64,000 nt of DNA from Zasmidium citrigriseum (Eukaryota > Ascomycota > Dothideomycetes > Mycosphaerellales > Mycosphaerellaceae). The notes below the pieces were generated by a model. The model saw only the letters and a program-made list of their open reading frames with translations, was not told the origin of the DNA and ran no database searches. Made by a program: the position numbers and the translations under genes. Below are positions 28,557 through 40,613 of this stretch, in pieces. The stretch spans positions 1 through 64,000 of the forward strand of contig NHNW01000086.1 of the NCBI GenBank assembly GCA_002786025.1. The letters are read 5' to 3'. The first letter of the stretch is position 1. Every line of letters begins with the position of its first letter.

Positions 28557-28910
28557 CTCTCCATAGTCATGGTCATAAAACTCAACTCTATCATTTGAAG
28601 CCAGGGTACCGATTGCATTAATAATAACGATAGTTCATTACGTATCCCTGAGAGCGTGAAAGTATGCACAAAATGCCTGTCCGCCCTTGTCAATCGAGAA
28701 GGGTATATCCTAACAACGATGATGATTGACAACGCCCCAGCCTAAAAGTCCTTTTTTCCGCTTGCTTTCAAAACGTAACTTTCATGACTCGGCGAGGATG
28801 TGCCTGGAAAGTAGACACCGTTCTTCCCGTCAAATGCCGCTTGTGCGACCTGTTGATGTGATGACAATGTGGTCGTGATGGAAATTTCTGTGTATGTTGG
28901 TATTGGACTT
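28557..28910. other. Intergenic: CHK kinase promoter
   Basis: 350 bases. It holds the promoter of the minus-strand kinase and the 3' flank of the next minus-strand gene up to 28910. Nothing else is visible. Confidence 0.4.
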
Positions 28911-30350
28911 TTATGCCTGGAAGACAGCAGTCCTCTTGGCCTTCAGGGGTAAGTCAAGAGCATCTAGGAGCCCAGACGAGGTGCTCGAAGTGGATGATGC
29001 TGCATAGGTATCGCTGAGAGTCTGAGTGACCTGGCCCTCGAGAAGCTTTGCTTTTGCCGAAGTAGTAATAGTGGCCAGGGTGGTCTTGGAGTGAGCTGTG
29101 CCGGTGCCGGGCATGGTAGAATTGCCGTGGGCGATCTTCACGTCCCGGACCGGTGCGGTGGAAGATGACTGAGCAGCCTCCGATGTCCAGGCATGGGCGG
29201 TGTTCGAGGCGGTGGAGTATGAGCTGACTGACGATGACGAGGAAAGCTCGTTGGCGGCAGAGTTAAATGCATGGTCGGATGAGGATGTTGGGACAGGCTT
29301 GGCGGATTCTGAAGTTTGAGCAGCCTCAGAAGTCCATTTAGCAGTCGCGGTTGCGGTAGCCGTGGGCTCGGTGGTGTCGGGTACGGCGGGTGTTGATGTC
29401 GCTACAGAGTCTGCAGCAGCTGAGGAGGATGCAGCGGCCGTGGTCGAGCTACCACCCAGAACGCCGTCCAACAGGCCTTCGCTGGAAGAGGAAGACGCAG
29501 TAGCAGTCTCACGTCGGAGAATGTCCAAGGCACCCAGGAGACCACCAGAGCTAGTAGACGTAGAGGTTTCCTTTGCAGCTTTCGAGTCGGACTCAGTGGT
29601 GGTAGAAGCCAGAACTTTGGCCAACAGGGCACTGGAAGTGCTCTTGGCAGCCTTTGTAGTCTTCTCGTCCTTGTCGTCCTTGTCGGTTGAGGACTCCTTC
29701 TTTTCAGACTTAGTAGTGGTGGCATCGTCCTTGTCCTTTGACTCAGCAGAAGCCTCGGCAGTGGTGCTGGCCTTGCTGGTGGTCGAGGAAGAGTCAAGTT
29801 CTGTCTTCTCGGCTGGAGTTCCGATCTTCTTTGGCACGCTGGAGAACGAAACGGTAGATGTGGTACTTTCGCTCGAGGACTCAGCAGTCACAGTGACCGT
29901 TACTGTGTCAGCTTTCTCCTCGGGCGATTCCTTAGACGTCGAGGTTGTCTCCTTCTCATCCTCGTCATCCTTCTTCGCGCTGTTGGTCTCAGAGGGAGTG
30001 GCAGTGATCGTCACGGAGTGGGTGGCAGAGCTATCTGCCTTGGGAGTAGTAGTTTGTGCAGCAACCTTCTTCTCCTCTGTTGGTTTGGTTGATGTCTCGG
30101 AAGCCTCTTCGGTACTTTTGGAGGTCTTTTCGGCCTTCTCGGTAGCTTTGCCGGTCGATGTTGAGGTCTCGTCTTCTGATTTGGTCGCACGTGGAAGAAT
30201 ACCAAGGTTCAAGCTGGGGAGTCCGAAAGATTCAGAACCATGGGTGGCGGATGCGGTGGAAGCCGTGCTATTCGAAGGCCTTTCGAAGTTGAGACGCTCA
30301 GCAACCGCGACGGCGGCGAAGAAAGCGAAAAAGAGGCCGGAGAACTTCAT
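28911..30350 (-). CDS. Ser/Thr-rich secreted protein with GLLxxLD repeats
   Basis: Single exon, 479 aa. The start at 30350 (MKFSGLFFAFFAAVAVAERL) gives a clean signal peptide; an upstream in-frame ATG at 30458 would bury it. The mature protein is mostly Ser, Thr, Ala, Lys and Glu, so it is probably disordered and heavily O-mannosylated. Three similar motifs occur: SGGLLGALDILRRE (about 290), SEGLLDGVLGG (about 310) and SSGLLDALDLPLKAKR near the C-terminus. Two of them end in dibasic LRR/KAKR sites that a Kex2-type protease could cut. No catalytic domain is seen. It could be a cell-wall or matrix protein, or a processed secreted precursor; the function is unknown. Confidence 0.75.
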   Translation of the reverse strand: MKFSGLFFAFFAAVAVAERLNFERPSNSTASTASATHGSESFGLPSLNLGILPRATKSEDETSTSTGKATEKAEKTSKSTEEASETSTKPTEEKKVAAQTTTPKADSSATHSVTITATPSETNSAKKDDEDEKETTSTSKESPEEKADTVTVTVTAESSSESTTSTVSFSSVPKKIGTPAEKTELDSSSTTSKASTTAEASAESKDKDDATTTKSEKKESSTDKDDKDEKTTKAAKSTSSALLAKVLASTTTESDSKAAKETSTSTSSGGLLGALDILRRETATASSSSSEGLLDGVLGGSSTTAAASSSAAADSVATSTPAVPDTTEPTATATATAKWTSEAAQTSESAKPVPTSSSDHAFNSAANELSSSSSVSSYSTASNTAHAWTSEAAQSSSTAPVRDVKIAHGNSTMPGTGTAHSKTTLATITTSAKAKLLEGQVTQTLSDTYAASSTSSTSSGLLDALDLPLKAKRTAVFQA

Positions 30351-31045
30351 TTTGATGTCGAATGATCGTGATGCCTGGTGAAGGCGCGTGTTTACTCGAG
30401 CGAGTGTATGTCCTCTTGGCGAAAAGGTGGAGGATTGAAGAAGACAGGTACGGAACACAGTTGGAGGAGTACGGAACAGGACTCACAGCAACAACATACC
30501 GCGTGCTCGGTCCCTTTCCTGGAGCTCAACGGTCGTCTCTACCAAGCATTCGCTAAATATAACGTGTATATGCATGAAGATCAGCGAAACGATGGGTAAG
30601 CCGTTGAGCAGCACATCTTCGAGATGAGCCGAGTTCCAGACTGCAGGAGCCAGCACAGAAGGACGAACAAGAAAATGCAGCAGATTGGTCCGTGAATGCC
30701 CCACGTTCGTGAAGATTTCTGGCCATTTGAATGGAGTTTTGAGGCGATGAGTTGGATGATGAAGAGATGGAGTTGGTGAAGTCGAAGAGTTCAGCCCCTG
30801 CGGATCCACATTCACGAGCCGGTTCGGCTGATCCCGCGATTTAACCGGAAGGGCGATAGTCGGCGACAAGAAGAGCAAGTGTACGATGTATTTGCCTATA
30901 AGAGAGACCAGACTAACTGTCTCATGGAGTCGTGCAATTGCTCGTTCGGGTCGTGTGGAATTCTCCAGCTGATGAACAAAAGTTGGAGGCAATAAAGGAG
31001 ATTGTCGTACAAATATCAGTGTGGATTGTACTATGCCCTGATGCC
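30351..31045. other. Intergenic: secreted-protein promoter and transporter 3' flank
   Basis: About 700 bases between two minus-strand genes. A 188-aa minus-strand frame (30483-31049) has no signal or domain, and I treat it as chance. No repeat is seen. Confidence 0.4.
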
Positions 31046-32916
31046 TCACATCTTGCTCGACACTTCGACGTGATTGACAGGAGTGTCCTTCTCCACATCT
31101 CCCAGGCTCGATCGAATAGCGGTATGTCCCTCAAGAGCATCGACTGCTTTGGACTCCTCACTTTCACCCGCCGCCACTGCATCGATCTGACCAAAGATCG
31201 CGTCCATACGTTCGAGACTAATGCCCTTCGTCTCGGGCAGAATGAAGATGACTGATATCAGTGCCACAACGTTGAGGGCGAATAGCTGTCCACTTTATTA
31301 GCAAGCGAAACGGGATGAGGTTCATTTGTTGAAGTCTCCTTACCAGCCAGTAACTCTTCGCCCCGACTTCAGCATTGAAAGTAGGCCATGGTTGCGTGAG
31401 CGCAATCAAGCAGACTGTCTGGCCCAAAAGTGAGATACCGAAAGCCTTGTCGCGAACATGCTGCGGGAAGATCTCCGAAGCGATAGCTGGTGCAATGGGA
31501 CCTGTAGACCGGTTAGCTAGTAATTGAAGACACGGAGAATTGAGAACTTACCATTCGACCAGCAGTATGTGAGACCGACGATGAAAAACATTGCGACCTC
31601 CACGACTGCTGCAGCTTTGTTGCCATTGGCAGGGAAGGCTGTCGTCAAGCTGGAGAGAATGAGTAAGGCAACAGACTGGATCGCGAAGCCAGCAATGAGT
31701 AACTGTCGTCGTCCAAATCGGTCCACCGAGAATGTGTTGACAAGGACGATGAATAGCTGCAGGACGGCTTGGATGCCATTAATGGCCAGAGCCTGGCTTC
31801 CGGAGTCCCAGCCGAGCGACTTATAGATGAGAGTTGCATACATCGTGAGCGCTGCAATACCGCCAAACTGCTGGAGTGCCATGGCATAAATTCCGTAAAG
31901 CAGCCGCTTCCTCATAGCAGCGGTTTTGAAGAGGCCAAGGTATCCGGTATCGTATCGTTTCCGGAACTCGTACGAGGCGACCATTTCGTGAAACTAGAAT
32001 TATGTTAGCGGATATCGATCTGACTAACGTATGTCCGTGATACCTCGACTCGGATCCTCTCATCAGTGGGACTTCCAGAACGTAGCTTTGCGAGGACATT
32101 GAGCGCTCTCTCAGGCTCTTCTGACTTCTTCTCGAGCAACCAACGAGGGCTACAATGGGTCAGCGAGGGTCTACTTCATGGAGATAGGGTCAAGTTTACC
32201 TCTCAGGATAGAAGAACGACAGAGCCACGAACATCAACCCGATGGGAATCTGAATCACATTTGAGACTCTCCAGGCAATGTTGTAAGGCGACTTGTGGAA
32301 GCTCATGCCATAGCCAGCCCAGAAGGCAATGAGTGTGCCCAATTGGTATCCAAACTGTGAGACTGTTCCGACGAAACTTCCTCTTAGAAGGCGTGGTGCA
32401 CATTCGGCGACATATAGGTTGGTGGCAATGTAGACGCAGCCGAAGCCGAGACCAGTGATCAGACGACCGACGATTAGAACAGCGTAGGTGTTGGGGACAA
32501 CTTGAACGACACTACAGACACAGTCAGTACTACTTTGGATCTCATCTCTGTTTCAACTCACACTCCAAGGCACATCAACACGATGCTGATGCGCAGAGCC
32601 CAGATGCGTCCTACGAGAGATGCCAATGTGCCTCCAACAAATAGCTGGGCCAGTCCAGTCGTCGCCCAGGGTATGACAGCAACAACACCCTGTCGATCCG
32701 GCGTGATGTTGTAGTACTTGGTAAACTGATCATCGGCAAGAATCACAGTCATGATACCGGCATCGTAACCTGAACGTCGATCCAACGTCAGCATTGTACG
32801 CTAAATCACAGACATCGCGAATACTGACCGTTGAAGCAAGTTGAGAATACCATGCCATACAGCAGCAGTGCTGCAAAGCGATCCTCCTTGGGGAGGAACT
32901 TCTCGATGAGACCCAT
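31046..32916 (-). CDS. MFS sugar transporter
   Basis: Seven exons, right to left: 32916-32829, 32769-32562, 32511-32200, 32149-32044, 31993-31552, 31501-31344, 31285-31046 (517 aa). It has 12 membrane segments with sugar-porter signatures: GYDAG in TM1, LASLVGRIWALRI (variant of GRR), GRLITGLGFGCVYIATNLYVAE (PROSITE sugar-transport region), PESPRWLLEK, DRFGRRQLLIAG, and PETKGISLERMD near the C-terminus. It would import a monosaccharide by proton symport. The upstream neighbour in the same orientation is a GH127 beta-L-arabinofuranosidase, so L-arabinose is a reasonable guess for the substrate. The specificity is inferred from neighbours only. Confidence 0.9.
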
Positions 32917-33527
32917 GGCGAAGGGCTGACTTGGGACTGCTCGATCGGAGTGGAAGACTCTCGTTGTCCAACAGTAAAATATCACTTCGAACGGACCGTA
33001 CTCCAGCGATGCAATGCCATGGTAGCAGCGCTGCTGTTATATGTAGATGCCGTGTATGGCAAGAAGATGCCGTCCATGCGGAGAAAATCTGGGGATGGCT
33101 GCCACGCTCTGGCCGCGTGGTGGAGGGGGTGGCTAGTGAATGATCTGGAGCCTCCGGAGGGGTTGAACCAAAGTCCTGAGGTAAATCCACCAATCGACTG
33201 ATCTAGACCGGCATCCCTCGGCCATAGGATGGGAAATATCATGACACTCTCTTTCTTCCGCTCAAAATGGAACATTCGCTCTCTCCGAACGACCACATGA
33301 CTCCAAGCTCTTGACGGCTTTTCTGGACTCTTATTCGTTGGCGAGAAGCCCAGGGATAGCTAGCATCTTCCGCTTTATTCAGAACAGCAGGGTAGAGTTG
33401 GCAGGTGGCGCCTAGTCTCAAGTCGTTCTGATGCTGGTGGATGTTTCTGCAACGGTCGATCGTATATGCGCCTTCTATGTAGATAGATCATTGCTCTATT
33501 GGTGATGCTGCAACGGTGAGAAATGAG
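32917..33527. promoter_or_regulatory. Intergenic: sugar-transporter promoter
   Basis: About 610 bases. It carries the transporter's promoter and the 3' flank of the GH127 gene. No open frame here shows coding features. Confidence 0.4.
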
Positions 33528-35768
33528 CTACTTCTGTAGCCTCTTCAATCCAACTCGCATGTGGCCCTTTCCAGCCCGATTCGCGCGGAAGTAGTAGGGA
33601 ACGAAGTGCAGTCTTTGAATGGAAGCAGATCTCTTCGCCGCCGAGTGTAGGTCGACTGCATTCAATGACGGGTAGGCATGAAGCTGGCTTGGAAGGATCT
33701 GACGAGCTCCATTGTCCAAGGTCAAGGACACGAAGTTATCCGCCGTCTTGGAGTCTTTCGTGCTCTTCTCGATCAATGGAGCTTCAGTATCAACGAAGAC
33801 GCTCTTCAGAAGCGTTAGCATAGACTCTTTAAGTATCAGCGAGAACGCACCTTGAAATGATCTTTCACCCACTCGTTGTCAGCATCTTCAACACAGTAAA
33901 TAACAGGGCCTCTTGCCAGAGTAACAATGTTCTGCTCGGCAGAGGGATGAGGTGTGAGCCACCGAGGCTTCAGGGGAAGCACCAGATCGAACTCGCGATG
34001 CTTGGCGAGCCACGCTGCTGGAAGCGTGAGATACCCTTTCTCGACAACGGCTTCTGGACACGGCGGACTCAGCTCGTAGGAAGGAGCCCATTGTGGTATC
34101 CTCAGCTTCATAACCAGGCTCTCCGAAGTGGTCTCGACTGCGAAGTGAGTCTTTTCTTCCCATGGCCAGTTGCCTTGCTGAGAGATACGAACACTCTCGC
34201 CATTGGCTTTGTACTCGAGAGTACTCGGGATGTAAAGGTTGACGACGACAGGATTCTTCTCGTCCTGACGAGTCCAGATGTATCCGCCGATGTATCCAAG
34301 AACACGCAACATGTTAGGTGGGCAGCAAGCTACAGTGAACCAGTCCTCTCGCTTCGAAGGATCCGTATCACTGGAAGCAAGCTGATTGACATATGTGAAG
34401 CCCTTGCCATCGTGAGACATAGCTGTTAGCACGGCATTGTAGAGGCACAGCTCGATGATGTCCGCAAACCTGGCATCAAGATCGATCTTGGACGAGTCAG
34501 CCTATACTCACGAGCGCGTGCCATCAAAGCATACCTGTAGTATTCGCTGTGCAAGCATCATGACACCAATAGCAGCACAGGTCTCCGCATAACAGCCGCC
34601 TTCATCAGTGCCTTGAGGCAGAAAGTAGTCCTGACCAAAGCCTTCCCACTGCTTGATGGCTCCGATGCCTCCCGTGACGTACATCTTTCTCTGAGTCATG
34701 TTGTCCCAGAGATTGTACATCGCCAGTCGAAGATCGTTTGAAGACGAGCCGGTTTCAATACGACATAAATCCGCCACAGCCGTGAGAAGATACATTGCTC
34801 TGACAGAATGGCCCTCAACAGACTTCTGCTGCACGATAGGAGCATGGGCTTGGTGGTACCTACATAATTGAGTCAGTCATTTTCCTCCAAGAACGTCAAG
34901 ACTATGCTCACCAAAGGCATTGAGACTCTGGATAGAACGCTGGTCGCTTGGCGGGATCGTCGCCTCGAGCCTTGGCTTCCCACACAAAGTAGTTCTGACC
35001 CTCTACTCCTTCAGGATTACCTCGTTCAGTGATGAAATACTTCGCGAGCGCAAGATGCTTGGGATCAGTCGTGCGATCGTAGAGTCGAAGCAGAGCCAAC
35101 TCGATCTCTGGATGTCCAGGATAGCCATGAATTTGGCCAGCTTGAGGTCCAAAAGTGGCACACAAGAGGTCGACATATCTTAGAGCGGGCGCAAGTAGTT
35201 TGTCCTAAGGCTGGAATTAGGTTTCTCATTGCATTCTTTGCGATTCGAAGTTCTTACATTGCGGAAGAGATCCGAATGAGCAAGTGCTGCTTCGATCATG
35301 TGTCCAGCATTGTACCTGTCTTGGTCAGCCTGAATATAAATCGTCTTTGTAATTCACTTACAATTCATGCATGTCTCTCAGGTTCGTAAAACGCTTGCCC
35401 GGTTCGACTACGGTGTAGTGAATGTTAAGATAGCCATCGGGCTGCTGAGCGGATCGAATCATCTCCACGAGCTCCTGCACAGCCTGATCGATCTCAGGTA
35501 ATGACTGTTGCTTGAGGAAGTAGCATGCACCTTCGATCCATTTCGCCACGTCCGAGTCCCAGAAAAGATGATTCGGAATTGGCCAGACCAAGGGAGGCTC
35601 ATCGTACGTTGGATGCCATTGGAGCTTGAACGCATCGTATCGGCCTGTCTTCTTGAGCACGTCCAATTGGTATTTGAGCGTGTTGACAGACACAGCTTCT
35701 CGTCTTCTGCCCACCAGAGAGTCTCCATGGATGGTCGTTGCTGCGAAGGCCGTTTGCGGATACGCCAT
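33528..35768 (-). CDS. GH127 beta-L-arabinofuranosidase (DUF1680)
   Basis: Six exons, right to left: 35768-35362, 35315-35258, 35204-34912, 34859-34535, 34486-33851, 33803-33528 (664 aa). GH127 enzymes remove beta-linked L-arabinofuranose from glycoproteins and oligosaccharides. Family motifs are seen in order: DSDVAKWIEGACY, YNAGHMIEAALAH, GYPGHPEIELAL, GHSVRAMYL, KMYVTGGIGA, YAETCAAIG, and the CCPPNMLRVLGYIGGYIW segment whose cysteines bind zinc and supply the nucleophile. A beta-rich C-terminal half follows (PSTLEYKANGESVRISQQGNW). There is no signal peptide, so it is likely cytosolic and acts on imported oligosaccharides. It shares a divergent promoter with a zinc-finger regulator, and a sugar transporter follows downstream. 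Confidence 0.9.
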
Positions 35769-36358
35769 GTTGGTGTACAGGTCAGACTTAGCGATGCAGA
35801 GGACAGAGTCGCTTACCAGTACTGAATTGCTCTACTGATAGTCGTCTGCCGGATTACCTAAAAGGCAATGCAAGCCTCTCCGAAGGGGCTCCATGAGAAT
35901 GAAGGTGGCGAATGGCAGATGACTCCGCTGGCCTCTGGTGGATGGAGGGAGCCTCATCCAGTAGCAAGCAACGGACGAACATCCGACACATCATGTGTTA
36001 GTCTGTCACCCTCGCGTGCCGCAAGTTGGCGTGCCACGAGGTGCTGTAGCTTCTTGCTATGCGATGGTCGAAGCAAAGGGTTTCTGAAGCCGAGACCAGC
36101 TGTAAGTACAAGCGCTCGGAAACAGCCGCTGCTAGATTAAAGAAGATATAAGCTAGCTTTTAAAAGCTAGATCGAAATTGGAGTACCAGACGACATCTCC
36201 TTCCAGCCACTCACACGTACCTGTTTTAGAACACCCCCGCGCACTGGAACTTCTGTGGGCTGTCCCTCAGGGATCGCCGGTGGGTAATATGCCTCTCTCC
36301 CCTCTTCGCCGTACGACATTCCTTTCAAACCACCACCCGGAGAACCATGGGTTAGTGC
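35769..36358. promoter_or_regulatory. Bidirectional promoter, GH127 / zinc-finger regulator
   Basis: About 590 bases between divergent starts. It contains a perfect 18-base palindrome, CTAGCTTTTAAAAGCTAG, at 36153-36170. This could be an operator or a hairpin; its function is unknown. Confidence 0.45.
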
Positions 36359-39040
36359 ATGATGGCCACAGCAGGTCCTCCGCCTCCGGAAACACTGAAG
36401 GACTATCGGTGCTCGTTCTGTACGAAGACTTTCGGCAGGGCGGAACACAGACGACGGCACGAGCTCATCCATAACGAGAATCGGCCTTTCCGTTGTCAGA
36501 ATTGTCCCAAGGATTTCGTTAGAAGGTATTGTCTTATCAAGTCTTTCAATGCCTTGGCTTATCCAGTATCTCTAGAGACGCACTCCAGAGACACGAGCTG
36601 ACTCACCAGGCGGCCCCCAATTTGTTGCAGCGAGGCGGGCGAGCCTGCACTCAGTGCGCTTCTGCGAAAGCCAGGTCAGTCTCCAAGAACTGCTACTTTT
36701 GCTGAGCAATTGTAACGTTGCTGCAGATGCTCGGGAGATATTCCGTGTTCGAGATGTCGAGATCGAGCGACTCCATGTACCTTTCCGAACGTGGCCAGCG
36801 CCCATGGCGTGGACGACGAGCAAAGAGCGAACACAGACATGAACACGAATGACCCAATCGGCAATGCCGTGATGCCGCTCTCCTTCACACCAGCACCCGT
36901 CCAAGGCAATGAGCAGCTACCAGATGCTGGATTGATGGGCTTTGACTTCTGGGATCAGAATGTCCTGTCCGCCACGAATTGGCTGGACGCACTGGATCCA
37001 TCCGCCTTCGCTTACCCGTTGAATGAACCTTTCTTCAGTCCATTTGGGAACGGCGGAGCGACAGGAGCAGTTGGTGTGCACTCATCACCAAACGGTCACA
37101 ATCGGAGTCAGGGACACACTGATTCACCACAGAGCATTTTCTCGTCCCGCTCCGCCGCAGTCACGGAGGGGCACACGAGCCATACTTCCTATGATGGGCC
37201 ACCCGAAGCCGGCCAATACTACGTGGATGGGGAGCCTGCAAGGTTGCCCCGAGTAAAAAGGCGGAAAATATCTCAGAGTCAACGCTCTCACGCGGAGCCA
37301 ACTTCTTTTGAGGGATTTAGCCTGCAGATGAAGCCACTGACCACAGCCTCCGAATGGGGATCGCTCAGCACAAGCTCGCAGACCTACAGCGCCATCGTGG
37401 AGTCATACCAGCGCCTTTGTATAAGTCCACCACCTGGATGGACAGCGTACGAGCCGGTAGAGTTCCCATCTCTGGACATCATCAATCATCTTCTTGGGCT
37501 CTTTCAACGTCACTTCGCGCAGACATTGCCTTTCCTTCACCCGAAGAGCTTCGAGCACCTCGAAAACCAAGAAGGATTGGTCCTTGCAATGGCCGCTATT
37601 GGCACGCATTATTTGGATGATGCTGGCTCCATGACATTGGTCAGGTCAATGCACGAATTGGTTCGACGTTATCTTCTACATCAGGATGAAGCAACCTCGG
37701 AAGACAGCCCGTCAGTCAGCCGCATATCATCGGAAATGCTCCACCTCGTGGGAAAGGCCTATTGTGGCGATCAAAAGCTGCAACAGAGTGCTCTCACCTC
37801 TCGTCATCGAGTCTCTGCTATCTTCTCAAAAGTTCAGCAGATCTTCAGCGCATTGCGTAGCACGGTCGAGAAAAGTCATGCTGAGATCGAGTGGGAATCG
37901 TGGCTTTGCTACGAGAGTGCCGCTAGGCTCGCGTACAGTGCTTGGATGGTGGACTGCATGCTCCAGTACCACTTCCAGTCCTCGGCTGTGTTGGGTCTAA
38001 AAGATGCACAGCTACCACTACCATGCGAAGACAAAATTTGGAACGCGACGAATGAGCAAGACTGGAAAGAGCACAAGAGGGCGAACCAGACACCTACGCT
38101 GAACGAAGCTTTGCAATCGCTGTACATCGAGAAGCACCTGCCAAAGGAACGTGGAGAATTCGCTAGGATTCTCATCATCCATGGATTGTACCATCGCATG
38201 TGGGAGGTGGAGAAGTATCTATCAAATCCTTTGGCCCATTGGGACCCGACTGCATCCAGACAGGCGAGTTCAGATGTGTTGCCGACCACACCCATCTGGC
38301 TGCCCTCAATCCCGACATTCACGAAATGGCAGAACTCAGCTTGCGACTGCCTAGATGTGCTTCACTGGCAAGCGAATGCCACAATTGGAAAGGCCAGTGG
38401 CCTCGAACATCCCACCGTGCTTCATCTACATCTTGCTAGGGTCGTCCTTCTCTCGCCCCATATGGAGATAACAAACCTTGCTAAAGCCATGACAAGCGCC
38501 CCAGCCGATCGTGATCACAATGAGATGACATCGAACAAACGGTTGATCCAACGATGGGCGATACAACACCAGTACAAGGCCAGACTTGCCATCATTCATG
38601 CCGGTGTAGTGTTCTGGCATGTCCGTCGGTACTCAGTGGATGGATTCCATGAGGCTCCAGCTGTCGGCTTGGCAGCATTGACCCTGTGGGCGTTTGGAAC
38701 CTTTTCCAATAAGAAAGCTCTCAGCAGGGCGACCTCTCGGCAACCTCAAGCACGCGATGCCAGAGAGGAATCAGATCAGAGCGACGATGCATCATGCAAC
38801 ATCATCCTTCTCGACCGGCCAGCAGACGACGAGATCGTTCAGCAATTCATTCGAAATGGTTACAAAATGAAGGCTCACGTAGCGGGCAGCGACCTTTACG
38901 CTTCAAAGGGACCCGAACGGGCGTTGAGGCAAGGGTGCAAGCTTCTGGCTTCGCTCAGGTGCTGGGGCGTTAGCTCAACCTGGAATCGGTTGCTGCAGGA
39001 CCTCATAAACGGAATTCAGAAGAATGCGTCAAAAGCGTGA
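36359..39040 (+). CDS. Transcription factor with two C2H2 fingers plus Zn2Cys6 cluster
   Basis: Three exons: 36359-36525, 36576-36674, 36727-39040 (859 aa). Residues about 16-39 and 45-67 are two C2H2 fingers (YRCSFCTKTFGRAEHRRRHELIH; FRCQNCPKDFVRRDALQRH), the second split by an intron. Residues about 81-107 are a Zn2Cys6 cluster (ACTQCASAKARC, then PCSRCRDRATPC), also split by an intron. A fungal-specific regulatory domain (PF04082 type) occupies about 320-700 (HFAQTLPFLHPKSFEHL, ESAARLAYSAWMVDCML). A short basic stretch PRVKRRKIS near 240 looks like an NLS. Placement next to GH127 and a sugar transporter suggests it regulates pentose use. Two adjacent ATGs are possible starts. Confidence 0.88.
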
Positions 39041-40613
39041 TCGAGGAAAGCGAGAAAGAAATCGATTGGAAGTTCAGAACTTTCGAACGCTTGTATAATG
39101 CATGCTACCCACTAATACAATGCTAGCTCCTCCAAGGAACTCCATGCCCCGTCGTGATCTCGTAAGTCTCTGCTCCGTCGATGTTTCGTGAATTGTCTTG
39201 GCGTCTAGCATCGTCGTCTGCCGCCAAATGCTGGTCGAGTGGTTCGGCGGTAGCTGCTCACGTAGGTGGCTCGGGGTGGTGGGCAGTATCTTGGGCCGCT
39301 GTGGTAGGTGCGGACAGGCCTTGGGCCGTAGGACTGCTTGGGGACGACGTATGTCTGTCGGCTGCGTCGTGGAAAACACATGTTGGTTTCTGGATTGTGT
39401 TGACGGATTTGAGTAGTTTGTTTCGTAGTGGTCTGGCCGTCTTGACTCGTTTTGATTGTTCAGAAAGCTTTTTGGTGGTCGAGGAGCTGCTGGATTTGAG
39501 GAAGTGTTGGTAAGGTCTTGATGTGCTCTCGATTGATTGAACGTCTTGTTGATTGTTCTGTGTGCTTTGATAGATATGCTCTGGGGGAGATAGATCAATA
39601 TCTTATATATGGAGACCTCTTCTACATTTGACGATGTGAGGTCCATGAAGCCGTCTTAGCGCTCTCGTCACATGTCATTCTTGGCCGACCAGGTCTTGGC
39701 CAAGCCATCGCGTGACAGCAATGGTTCTGGCCAAGACAAACAAGACATATAGGGCTACGCAATGGGTGCATCTGAAAGTTCTAGAGAACCCTGCAAATGC
39801 ATGCTATACGGCGACCTCTTGCCACCTGAGGCATGTGGGTCTTGGCGGATGTCGTCATCGCCAAGATTCATTCACTTACCTTCCCCTTGCCTACTTCTTG
39901 GGAAACCAGACCGACCAATCATCGAAAAAGTTGGCACGCCATACCCTTCCGCATGAGAACCTGGCATTGACAAGACACATGCGTCGTAATGGCCTTCGTG
40001 GTCTGCCTTGAGAGCCTGATCGAGATGCGCCACCGACGTTGGACGAGACACAATGTGTTCCGGGTGGAAAGAATTTGACACACGTCGGGTTCCATTGATC
40101 ATTGATGCAAGAGGATGTCAGGAGCCAAATGATGATGGGTGCAAAGACAAGAGCGAAAGACAGATGAGGAGACTACTGCCGTTATCACGGACGACAAGGG
40201 TGACAACGAAATGACGGACGCGGATCGGAGCATGACTCAGCAAAAAGTATAACCCATCGCCAACGGTGGCCCTTTGCAGCAATTTCCCGCCTCAGCATGC
40301 TCGTTGTTGGGTTCGAAATTTGCGTGTCACCTTCCTCTTCGCCTTTAGGCCGTGCATGAGGGGAACGATGGAAGGGCCGACCGACGAGCTTGCTCCTCCT
40401 TCGCATCACGTCTCCTTCCCTGTTCGCGGTGTATCGGAACTTGCAGCATCCCGTCCCAATGGTATCACAAAGGCAGACACAGCGCAAGCCGCGGCTGTCT
40501 GCATGTGTACGATATCAACGCCGGTGACTTGGAGATAGGCCATTTCAAAATCGATTGCGACCACCTCTACCGGACACCTTCACCTCGCTCTCCATCTTCG
40601 CATTGCTGTAAAG
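39041..40613. other. Intergenic stretch, possible small unknown frame
   Basis: About 1.57 kb. The longest frame is 190 aa on the minus strand (39074-39646), rich in Pro, Ser, Thr and Asn, with no signal or domain. I do not trust it as a gene. The rest (39700-40600) shows nothing but the promoter of the esterase. Confidence 0.35.

Noticed and set aside
29362..30381. 339-aa frame on the + strand, opposite the Ser/Thr-rich protein
   Set aside because: Low-complexity Ser/Thr codons on the minus strand read as Val/Ser-rich open frames on the other strand. The minus frame has a signal peptide and the plus frame does not.
30483..31049. 188-aa minus-strand frame
   Set aside because: Composition and lack of any motif fit intergenic sequence.
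39074..39646. 190-aa minus-strand frame
   Set aside because: Pro/Ser/Asn-rich without domain or signal, and a 110-aa frame overlaps on the other strand. It is not supported as a gene.
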